DNA from: JBBAGE01 sp041655055
Lineage (GTDB): Bacteria > Pseudomonadota > Alphaproteobacteria > Rhodobacterales > Rhodobacteraceae
Direction of reading: 5' to 3'
NCBI GenBank assembly: GCA_041655055.1
Contig: JBBAGE010000059.1
Coordinates: 1-12,947 of the forward strand
DNA length: 12,947 nt
This document shows positions 7,292-12,947 of this stretch, piece by piece (the stretch's first letter is position 1; the number at the start of each line of letters is the position of its first letter). The position numbers and the translations under genes are program-made. The notes beneath the pieces are model-generated. The model did not search any database and was not told the DNA's origin. It saw only the letters and a list, made by a program, of their open reading frames with translations.

Positions 7292-8332
7292 ATGCAATCC
7301 GATGAAAAACCCGAGGCCGAATTCATGCGCGATGCCAAGATCATCCGGCGCATCGGACGCGAAGATTCCGGCATCACCTTGCGCAGGCTGCGGGCTTTCT
7401 GGGCGGTCGCGCATTCCGACAGCCTGACCAACGCCAGCAAACAGTTGGGGCTGGCGCAGCCGTCCTTGTCGCAGCATATCGCCGGCCTCGAAGAAACGGT
7501 GGGCGCGCAATTGTTTGAACGCCGCTCGAACAAGATGTTCCTGACCGAGGCGGGCGGCTATTTGCTGCGCCGGGTCGAACAGGTGCTGGCCAGCATGCAG
7601 GAACTGGAAGACGGGCTGGCCGAAATCGCGGACGGATCACGCCAGACGATCCATCTTGCGGGGCTGAACTCGATCTTGCGGGTGCTGTTGCCCCAGGCGA
7701 TGGCGCGCATCAACGAAGCCTATCCCAAGATCGACTATGACATCCACGAAAGCGCCCCGGCCGATGTGCTGGAATTGCTTTATGGCCGGCGGATCAATCT
7801 GGGGCTGATCGCGGCCAATTCGATCGCCCCCGCCAGCGCCGGGTTCCTGCAGGTGCCGATCATGGAGGATCACTATGCCTTGGCCGTGCCCGAAAGCCTG
7901 TGCCTTGAGGGCGTGATCGATCCGACACAGGATCTGGCACCCGAGGCGCAGGCGATCTTGAACAAATCGATTCAATTTGCCTTTGGCACCACCCATGCCC
8001 GCCGGGTGCAGGCCTGGTATGATCAACTTGTGCCCGATAACTGGTCCTTCATGCAGGCGCGCAGTTTCGAAGTGGCGCTGGAAATGGTGCGTGCGGGGTT
8101 GGGGGTCTGTCTGGTGCCGGCGCTGTCTTGCGTCGCGGGCGGGCAGACGCTGAACGGCGTGCGGCTTTATTCCGTCAGCTTTCCCCCGCGCAAGATCGTG
8201 GCGGTTTTGCCATCGCAATATGCCCGGCTGCAACCCTATTCGGCGCTGATCGAGGCCCTGCTTGACGTGGCCGCCAACCACGAACCCCCGCATTTCCTGC
8301 CTGCGCCGCCGTTTTTGACGGAAACCGACTAG
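7292..8332 (+). CDS. LysR-type transcriptional regulator
   Basis: Regulator of 346 residues. The ATG at 7292 is preceded by AGGAAGAGAG at suitable spacing; a start at 7325 (second Met) is possible. About 28 residues precede the winged helix-turn-helix, which runs from I-T-L-R-R-L-R-A-F-W through A-S-K-Q-L-G-L-A-Q-P-S-L-S-Q-H-I and L-E-E-T-V-G-A-Q-L-F-E-R, ending near L-T-E-A-G. The remaining part is the usual LysR effector-binding domain (for example V-R-A-G-L-G-V-C-L-V-P-A), and total length is slightly above typical because of the N-terminal extension. Its stop lies 100 bp before pqqA on the same strand, and a T-N11-A dyad follows 12 bp after the stop. Control of the pqq operon is therefore a reasonable inference. 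The divergent SMP-30-like gene is another possible target. Confidence 0.9.
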   Translation: MQSDEKPEAEFMRDAKIIRRIGREDSGITLRRLRAFWAVAHSDSLTNASKQLGLAQPSLSQHIAGLEETVGAQLFERRSNKMFLTEAGGYLLRRVEQVLASMQELEDGLAEIADGSRQTIHLAGLNSILRVLLPQAMARINEAYPKIDYDIHESAPADVLELLYGRRINLGLIAANSIAPASAGFLQVPIMEDHYALAVPESLCLEGVIDPTQDLAPEAQAILNKSIQFAFGTTHARRVQAWYDQLVPDNWSFMQARSFEVALEMVRAGLGVCLVPALSCVAGGQTLNGVRLYSVSFPPRKIVAVLPSQYARLQPYSALIEALLDVAANHEPPHFLPAPPFLTETD

Positions 8333-8344
8333 CTATTAAAAATG

Positions 8345-8361
8345 CCTATCGCAACGATAGG
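8345..8361. promoter_or_regulatory. Candidate LysR-type operator upstream of pqqA
   Basis: Perfect inverted repeat CCTATCG-CAA-CGATAGG. Its core T-ATCGCAACGAT-A fits the T-N11-A layout of LysR-type binding sites. It lies 12 bp after the lysR-type stop and about 80 bp before the pqqA start. No T-run follows, which argues against a terminator for the lysR-type gene. Confidence 0.55.
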
Positions 8362-8395
8362 TGGCGAAAAATGGTCGCACCGCTAACCTCATCCC

Positions 8396-8413
8396 TACAG
8401 CAATACCGCTGTA
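8396..8413 (+). repeat. Inverted repeat in the pqqA leader
   Basis: TACAGC-AATACC-GCTGTA, perfect six-base arms with a six-base loop, ends 7 bp before the pqqA ribosome site (GGGAGAG, 8421-8427). It may be an RNA hairpin that tunes pqqA translation or stability, or a second protein-binding site overlapping the promoter. The transcription start is not known, so the two cannot be separated. Confidence 0.5.
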
Positions 8414-8432
8414 ACTCAATGGGAGAGAAAAC

Positions 8433-8513
8433 ATGGCTTGGAAAGCACCGAAAATTGCCGAAGTTGCAGTAGGCATGGAAATCAACATGTACGCCTGCGC
8501 CAAGCAGAAGTAA
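8433..8513 (+). CDS. pqqA: PQQ precursor peptide PqqA
   Basis: Ribosomal precursor of the cofactor pyrroloquinoline quinone, 26 residues. It starts M-A-W-K-A-P-K and contains the family core G-M-E-I-N-M-Y. E16 and Y20, with three residues between them, are the glutamate and tyrosine that PqqE crosslinks to form the PQQ skeleton. GGGAGAG at 8421-8427 gives a good ribosome site. The tail A-C-A-K-Q-K has a Cys (C22) two residues after the tyrosine and ends with basic residues. It is followed 43 bp later by pqqB on the same strand with no terminator between. Identification is secure from the N-terminus, the E-x3-Y spacing and the position ahead of pqqBCDE. Confidence 0.95.
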   Translation: MAWKAPKIAEVAVGMEINMYACAKQK

Positions 8514-8556
8514 TGTTTTCCCTCCGTCCCTGTCACATATCCCTGAAAGAATTGCT

Positions 8557-9483
8557 ATGTTGAACATTGTCGTTCTGGGGGTGGCAGCGGGCGGGGGGGT
8601 TCCGCAGTGGAATTGCAACTGCGATACCTGCAAGGCCGCCTGGCAGCGCCCCGAATTGCGCAATACCCAGGCCTCGATCGCGGTCAGCGCCGATAATCGG
8701 AACTGGTTTCTGGTCAACGCCTCGCCCGATATCCGCCAACAGATCATCGATACGCCGCAACTGCATCCCAATCCCGATGCACTGCGCCACAGCCCCATTG
8801 CCGGGGTGATCCTGACCAATGGCGAAGTGGATGCCGTAACCGGCCTGCTGTCGCTGCGCGAAGGCAGCCCCTTTGCGGTTTACGGGCATGAAAGGGTGCT
8901 CTCGACCCTGAATGACAACAGCATTTTCAACGTGCTTGACCGCGATCTGGTGCCGCGCCGGCCCATGGTGATCGATCAGCCGTTCGAACCGCTGCTGCAA
9001 GATGGCGCCCCCTCGGGGTTGATGGTCGAGGCATTCGAGGTGCCCGGCAAAACCGCATGGTATCTCGAAGGGTCCGAACGCGACCCAAGCCTTGATGCGC
9101 CGGGCGATACGCTGGGCCTGCATATCCGCCACCGCGACGGGGGCGACGGGTTCTTTGTGATCACTGCCGCCGGATCCGTGCCCCAATCGCTTGCGGATCG
9201 GATCAAGGGATCGCCCTTGGTGTTTTTCGACGGCACGCTGTGGCGCGATGATGAAATCATCGCCGCGGGGCTGGGCAAGAAAACCGGCCAGCGGATGGGG
9301 CATATTTCGATTGATGGCGCCGATGGCACGATCGCGGCCCTGCAGGATCTGGGGATCGAACGCAAGATGTTCATCCATATCAATAATTCAAACCCCGTGC
9401 ATCTGCCCGAATCGCCACAGCGTCAGGAACTGCAGAAGGCCGGTTGGCATATTCCTGCCGCAGGCGAGGAGATTAAGCTATGA
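8557..9483 (+). CDS. pqqB: PQQ biosynthesis protein PqqB
   Basis: Metallo-beta-lactamase-fold protein of 308 residues, reported to be an iron-dependent hydroxylase acting on the tyrosine-derived part of the PQQ intermediate. The N-terminus V-L-G-V-A-A-G-G-G-V-P-Q-W-N is diagnostic, followed by the structural zinc motif C20-N-C22-D-T-C25. N-A-S-P-D-I-R-Q-Q lies near 54-62 and H-I-N-N-S-N-P-V near the end, both typical. In the loop matching the metal site of the fold the sequence is N-G-E-V-D92-A93-V-T-G-L-L, where PqqB proteins I recall have D-H. The start has only a weak upstream purine run (GAAAGAA). It overlaps pqqC by 4 bp (ATGA). Length is normal for the family. Confidence 0.95.
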   Translation: MLNIVVLGVAAGGGVPQWNCNCDTCKAAWQRPELRNTQASIAVSADNRNWFLVNASPDIRQQIIDTPQLHPNPDALRHSPIAGVILTNGEVDAVTGLLSLREGSPFAVYGHERVLSTLNDNSIFNVLDRDLVPRRPMVIDQPFEPLLQDGAPSGLMVEAFEVPGKTAWYLEGSERDPSLDAPGDTLGLHIRHRDGGDGFFVITAAGSVPQSLADRIKGSPLVFFDGTLWRDDEIIAAGLGKKTGQRMGHISIDGADGTIAALQDLGIERKMFIHINNSNPVHLPESPQRQELQKAGWHIPAAGEEIKL

Positions 9484-10247
9484 CATTGGATCAGGTCGTC
9501 ACCACCACGGAGCAGCCCCCCCTCGACAGTGCCGAGGCGCTGGAAAAGCGGCTTTTTGAAATCGGCGCGACCCGCTATCACAACCTGCATCCGTTCCATA
9601 ACCTGCTGCATGGCGGCAAGCTGAACAAAGGTCAGGTGCAGGCCTGGGCGCTGAACCGCTATTACTATCAAACCTCGATCCCGCTAAAGGATGCGGTGGT
9701 CATTTCGCGGTTTCGCGACCGCGAAATCCGCGTCGAATGGCGCCATCGGATCGAAGACCATGATGGCGCGCTGGAAAGCGAAGGCGGCATTGAACGCTGG
9801 CTGCAACTGACCGACGGGCTGGGGCTGGATCGCGCCTATGTCGAATCCACCGCCGGCATTCTGCCCGCCACCCGTTTTGCGGTGGATGCCTATGTGCATT
9901 TCGTCGGCACCAAAACCCCGCTTGAGGCCATTGCCTCGTCGCTCACGGAACTTTTCGCGCCGCGGCTCCACGAAGAACGCATTTCCGGGATGCTGGAACA
10001 TTACGATTTCATCAACCCAAAGGTGATGACCTATTTCCAGCGCCGCCTGGAACAGGCCCCGCGCGATGCGAAATTCGCGCTGGACTATGTCAAGAAACAC
10101 GCCACCACCCCCGAACAGCGCCAGCAGGTCTGCGATGCGCTGACGTTCAAGACCAACGTGCTCTGGGTGCAGCTTGATGCGCTTTACCACGCCTATGTCA
10201 GCGGTTTCCCACCGCCGGGCGCCTTTGTCCCCAAGGCCGGGGCATGA
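9480..10247 (+). CDS. pqqC: Pyrroloquinoline-quinone synthase PqqC
   Basis: Cofactor-free oxidase of 255 residues that performs the last step of PQQ formation: ring closure and eight-electron oxidation of the bicyclic precursor using oxygen. The all-helical TENA/heme-oxygenase-like fold is recognised from R-Y-H-N-L-H-P-F-H, L-N-R-Y-Y-Y-Q-T-S-I-P-L-K-D, R-V-E-W-R-H-R-I-E-D-H-D-G and the later D-A-Y-V-H-F-V and E-H-Y-D-F-I segments. Length agrees with known PqqC proteins. The start overlaps the pqqB stop (ATGA), with GAGGAG 8 bp upstream. The stop overlaps the pqqD start by 4 bp. No missing motif was noticed. Confidence 0.96.
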   Translation: MTLDQVVTTTEQPPLDSAEALEKRLFEIGATRYHNLHPFHNLLHGGKLNKGQVQAWALNRYYYQTSIPLKDAVVISRFRDREIRVEWRHRIEDHDGALESEGGIERWLQLTDGLGLDRAYVESTAGILPATRFAVDAYVHFVGTKTPLEAIASSLTELFAPRLHEERISGMLEHYDFINPKVMTYFQRRLEQAPRDAKFALDYVKKHATTPEQRQQVCDALTFKTNVLWVQLDALYHAYVSGFPPPGAFVPKAGA

Positions 10248-10567
10248 ACGTGACCGCCCGCCCCCGCCGGCTGGATGTCACGGCCGATGTGCGCCCGATC
10301 CTGCCCCGGCATGTGAAACTGCGCTTTGATCAGACCCGGCAGGTCTGGATTCTGCTCGCCCCCGAACGGGTGCTGGCGCCCGATGACATATCGGTCGAAG
10401 TGCTGCAGCTTTGCGATGGCAAACGCAGCGTGCGCGATATTGCCGAAGTGTTGGCCACCAAATTCGCCGCCCCCGCAGATGAGATCGCCACCGATGTCGC
10501 CGCCATGCTTCAGGATCTGGCCGACAAGGGCTTTCTCGACCAAACACACGAGGTGCAAAATGACTGA
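10244..10567 (+). CDS. pqqD: PqqA-binding chaperone PqqD
   Basis: Small winged-helix-type peptide chaperone (RiPP recognition element) that binds PqqA and presents it to PqqE. It has 107 residues, a little longer than the usual 90 or so because of an N-terminal lead of about 17. Family features include H-V-K-L-R-F-D-Q-T-R-Q-V-W-I-L-L-A-P-E-R-V, D-I-S-V-E-V-L-Q-L-C-D-G and the closing helix D-L-A-D-K-G-F-L. The start overlaps pqqC by 4 bp, and its last 8 bp overlap the start of pqqE, so PqqD and PqqE should be made in a coupled way, fitting their joint action. Confidence 0.95.
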   Translation: MNVTARPRRLDVTADVRPILPRHVKLRFDQTRQVWILLAPERVLAPDDISVEVLQLCDGKRSVRDIAEVLATKFAAPADEIATDVAAMLQDLADKGFLDQTHEVQND

Positions 10568-11732
10568 CGTGATGATCGATCCCCCGCAATCGCACGATCC
10601 GCTTGCCAAATTCGAGGTTGCGAAATCGACCCCCTATGGCATCCCGGTCGCTGTGCTGGCCGAACTCACCCATCGTTGCCCGTTGCAGTGCCCCTATTGC
10701 TCCAACCCGGTCGAACTTGACCGCGCCAATGCGGAACTGACCACCGATGAATGGCGCCGCGCCATGGATGAAATGGTGGCGCTTGGCGTGTTGCAGATCC
10801 ACTTTTCCGGGGGCGAGCCGACGGCGCGCACCGATTTGCGCGATCTGATCCAGCATGCCACCGATGTGGGGCTTTATTCCAACCTGATCACATCGGCGGT
10901 GATGCTGACCCGCGACAAGCTGGCCGATCTGGCCGATGCGGGGCTCAGCCATGTGCAGATCAGCTTTCAAGGCAGCGATGCCGAGCTTGCGAACCGCATC
11001 GGCGGCTATAAGCGCGGCCATTCCAAAAAGCTTGAAGCCGCGAAATGGACCCGCGAACTGGGCCTGCCGCTGACGGTCAATGCCGTGATGCACCGCCAGA
11101 ACCTGCATCAACTGCCTGAAATGATCGATATGGCGGTTGAACTGGATGCCCACCGGCTTGAGGTGGCGAATGTGCAATATTACGGCTGGGCGTTGAAAAA
11201 CCGCGCGGCCCTGATGCCGACCGAAGCCCAGATCGAGGAATGCAACCGCGTCGTCGCCGAAGCAAGCGCGCGTCTGCAGGGGATTCTGGCCATCGATTAC
11301 GTGATCCCCGATTACTATGCCGCGCGCCCGAAAAAATGCATGGGCGGCTGGGGCCGGCAGTTTTTCAACATCTCGCCTTCGGGCAAAGTGCTGCCCTGTC
11401 ACGCGGCGGAATCGATCACCGGGCTGGAATTTGATTCCGTTCGCGATCATTCGCTGGCCTGGATCTGGGAACATTCGCCCGCGTTCAACCTTTATCGCGG
11501 CACCGACTGGATGCCCGAACCCTGCCGTAGCTGCGACCTGAAAGAAGAGGATTTCGGCGGCTGCCGCTGTCAGGCCTTTGCGCTGACCGGCAATGCCGCG
11601 AATACCGATCCGGCCTGTGGCCTGTCGCCGATGCATGAGAAAATCTTCAAGCTCGCGCAGACCGAAGCCGCCGAGGGCGAGACCCGCTTTATCTATCGCA
11701 ACATGGTTGGCGGCACGCTAGAGGACCAATAG
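10560..11732 (+). CDS. pqqE: PqqA peptide cyclase PqqE, radical SAM/SPASM enzyme
   Basis: Iron-sulfur enzyme of 390 residues that forms the carbon-carbon bond between Glu and Tyr of PqqA. The radical SAM cluster motif is C40-P-L-Q-C44-P-Y-C47. The C-terminal SPASM part has C260, C280, C322, C325, C335, C337 and C353. Aspartate D331, six residues after C325, occupies the place of the unusual Asp ligand of the second auxiliary cluster known in PqqE, and C353 lies at the expected 28 residues after C325, so all clusters look intact. H-F-S-G-G-E-P-T is the SAM-binding GGE motif. The start at 10560 has GAGGTG upstream and overlaps pqqD by 8 bp; an ATG at 10572 is a weaker alternative. An open frame reaching back to 10326 lies inside pqqD and is not real. 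Confidence 0.96.
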   Translation: MTDVMIDPPQSHDPLAKFEVAKSTPYGIPVAVLAELTHRCPLQCPYCSNPVELDRANAELTTDEWRRAMDEMVALGVLQIHFSGGEPTARTDLRDLIQHATDVGLYSNLITSAVMLTRDKLADLADAGLSHVQISFQGSDAELANRIGGYKRGHSKKLEAAKWTRELGLPLTVNAVMHRQNLHQLPEMIDMAVELDAHRLEVANVQYYGWALKNRAALMPTEAQIEECNRVVAEASARLQGILAIDYVIPDYYAARPKKCMGGWGRQFFNISPSGKVLPCHAAESITGLEFDSVRDHSLAWIWEHSPAFNLYRGTDWMPEPCRSCDLKEEDFGGCRCQAFALTGNAANTDPACGLSPMHEKIFKLAQTEAAEGETRFIYRNMVGGTLEDQ

Positions 11733-11733
11733 C

Positions 11734-12672
11734 GTGAACGCCCCCACCCCTGCGCCCGCATCCGGTTTCCTGCTGGATGTGGGCGATGGCCATCAGATTT
11801 ACGCCGAACGCCACGGCCCGCAGGGGCCGATTGCCGCGCTGTTTTTGCATGGCGGGCCGGGCAGCGGCTGCCAGCCCGGCCATCTGGCGCTGTTTGATAC
11901 CACGGTGCAACAGGTGGTCATGCTTGATCAGCGCGGCGCCGGGCGCAGCCGGCCCAAGGGCGCGCGCCATGCCAATACCACCGCCCATCTGATTGCCGAT
12001 ATCGAACGCCTGCGCACCCATCTGGGCATCGCGCAATGGGTGCTGGTGGGCGGGTCATGGGGCGCAACGCTGGCGCTGGCCTATGCGACCACCCATCCCG
12101 ACCGGGTGCAATCCATCGTGCTGCGCGCGACATTTCTGGGCACGCGCGCGGAACTGGATTGGGCCTTTGGCACCGGCCTTGCGCATTTCCATCCCGGGCT
12201 GCACGCCGATTTTCTGGCGCAATTGCCGGATGACGAACGCGCCGACCCGCTTGCGGCCTATTGGCGGCGCATCGAGCATCCCGATCCCGCGATTCACCTG
12301 CCCGCCGCCCGCGCCTGGCATGATACCGAACGGATGCTGTCGCAGCATCGGCCCATGGCCCAGCGGCTGGATACGCACGCGATCCATACGTGCCCGATCC
12401 CATCGACCCCGTTCATGGAGGCGCATTATTTCGCCCATGACTGTTTCCTTGAAACGCCGCTGCTGGATGCCTGCCACCGCCTGCACGGCATCCCCGGCGT
12501 GATCGTTCAGGGGCGCTATGATCTGCTTTGCCCGCCGAAATCGGCCTTTGCGCTGGCCGCCCGCTGGCCCGATGCGCAAATCCAGATGGTCGAGGGGGCG
12601 GGCCACACGATGGGCGATCCCGGCATAACCGAGGCCGTGACAGATGCCATTGCCCGGATGATGGCCCTATAA
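11734..12672 (+). CDS. Alpha/beta hydrolase, prolyl aminopeptidase-like (peptidase family S33)
   Basis: Serine hydrolase of 312 residues with the proline iminopeptidase layout: oxyanion motif H-G-G-P-G (39-43), D-Q-R-G-A-G-R-S (65-72), nucleophile elbow G-G-S108-W-G, acid D263 in G-R-Y-D-L-L-C-P-P, and base H291 in G-A-G-H-T-M-G-D-P. M-E-A-H-Y-F in the cap region matches the E-x-H-Y-F stretch that holds the free amino end of the substrate in prolyl aminopeptidases. No signal peptide is seen, so it is cytoplasmic. The GTG start is one base after the pqqE stop, with GAGG about 9 bp upstream, which implies co-transcription with pqqABCDE. It could release N-terminal residues from PqqA fragments or simply recycle peptides; no direct evidence decides. 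It is not homologous to PqqF. Confidence 0.88.
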   Translation: MNAPTPAPASGFLLDVGDGHQIYAERHGPQGPIAALFLHGGPGSGCQPGHLALFDTTVQQVVMLDQRGAGRSRPKGARHANTTAHLIADIERLRTHLGIAQWVLVGGSWGATLALAYATTHPDRVQSIVLRATFLGTRAELDWAFGTGLAHFHPGLHADFLAQLPDDERADPLAAYWRRIEHPDPAIHLPAARAWHDTERMLSQHRPMAQRLDTHAIHTCPIPSTPFMEAHYFAHDCFLETPLLDACHRLHGIPGVIVQGRYDLLCPPKSAFALAARWPDAQIQMVEGAGHTMGDPGITEAVTDAIARMMAL

Positions 12673-12947
12673 CACCCGCGCGCGCGTGAAAAAGCCCGGC
12701 CGCGCCGCCATGGCCGCGTCGATCCCCGCAGGCCCGCCCAGCACCACCACGCGCCGCGCCGCCATACTATCGCCAAGCGCCTGCCCCAATGCCCGGAAAT
12801 CGGCCGCCGTCGCCGAAAGCAGCGCATCGCGGCGCATCATGCGGATATGATCGCTCTGGCCGCTCAGCAGCCGTTGCAGCGCCACGAAACGCTTGCGCGC
12901 AGGCGGCAGCGGCTGATCCAGCGCGCCAATGCCGCCGATAATGGCGC
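12667..12947 (-). CDS. C-terminal part of an M16C metallopeptidase (presequence protease/PreP-like)
   Basis: Only the last 92 or so residues are in the window; the 5' part lies beyond base 12947. The visible sequence begins A-I-I-G-G-I-G-A-L-D and continues through L-Q-R-L-L-S-G-Q-S-D, R-R-D-A-L-L-S-A-T-A-A-D-F-R-A-L and R-R-V-V-V-L-G-G. This pattern matches the C-terminal end of presequence-protease-type M16C enzymes, large zinc peptidases that enclose and degrade short unstructured peptides. The catalytic HxxEH site would be in the unseen N-terminal part, so activity cannot be judged. The stop codon overlaps that of the upstream convergent S33 hydrolase by 6 bp. The ATG at 12885 is internal, not the gene start. 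Family call is moderately firm given the short stretch. Confidence 0.72.
   Translation of the reverse strand, partial: AIIGGIGALDQPLPPARKRFVALQRLLSGQSDHIRMMRRDALLSATAADFRALGQALGDSMAARRVVVLGGPAGIDAAMAARPGFFTRARVL

Noticed and set aside
8345..8361. Hairpin as terminator of the lysR-type gene
   Set aside because: No T-tract follows the stem; the T-N11-A layout fits an operator better.
8533..9378. 281-codon open frame on the minus strand
   Set aside because: Antisense to pqqB and explained by it.
10326..10559. Extended N-terminus for PqqE
   Set aside because: The frame stays open inside pqqD, but PqqE family length and the ribosome site support the start at 10560.
10278..11636. 452-codon open frame on the minus strand
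   Set aside because: Antisense to pqqD and pqqE; no recognisable domain and no ribosome site.

Overview
The window looks like chromosomal DNA from a GC-rich alphaproteobacterium. The best fit is a Rhodobacterales-type organism able to oxidise reduced sulfur and to make PQQ. This rests on protein-family content and gene style (ATGA-type overlaps, Sox and Fcc cytochromes, an alphaproteobacterial-style PqqA/PqqB), not on any 16S or database match. No rRNA, tRNA, CRISPR array, insertion sequence or phage gene was seen.

Region 1 (1-2837, + strand) is the end of a sulfur-oxidation operon. It holds a flavocytochrome c sulfide dehydrogenase cytochrome subunit (truncated by the window edge), its FAD subunit (FccB/SoxF), then SoxX and diheme SoxA. 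All products carry export signals, so the module acts in the periplasm, passing electrons from sulfide, thiosulfate or polysulfide to c-type cytochromes. SoxX and SoxA are directly adjacent, without SoxYZ between them.

Region 2 (2834-6926) holds an AraC-family regulator (- strand) that converges on soxA with overlapping stop codons. It diverges across a 440-bp regulatory gap from a type I Baeyer-Villiger monooxygenase (+). That gene ends at a strong rho-independent terminator. A convergent periplasmic SMP-30/gluconolactonase-like beta-propeller (-) follows. A BVMO making esters or lactones beside a lactonase-fold protein suggests ketone catabolism, but this is inference, and the two proteins are in different compartments.

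Region 3 (6927-12672) begins with a 365-bp divergent gap containing palindromes, followed by a LysR-type regulator. Then comes a complete, tightly coupled pqqABCDE operon, including a 26-residue pqqA (8433-8513) that is easily missed. pqqB/C, pqqC/D and pqqD/E overlap. One base after pqqE comes an S33 prolyl-aminopeptidase-like hydrolase, probably in the same transcript. The pqqA leader carries two perfect inverted repeats, one with the T-N11-A layout of LysR-type operators. No PQQ-dependent dehydrogenase and no pqqF lie in the window.

Region 4 (12667-12947, - strand) is the C-terminal end of an M16C presequence-protease-like metallopeptidase, converging on the hydrolase with overlapping stop codons. 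The most interesting hypothesis is that one or both peptidases beside pqqABCDE supply the PqqA-processing step usually credited to PqqF/PqqG.
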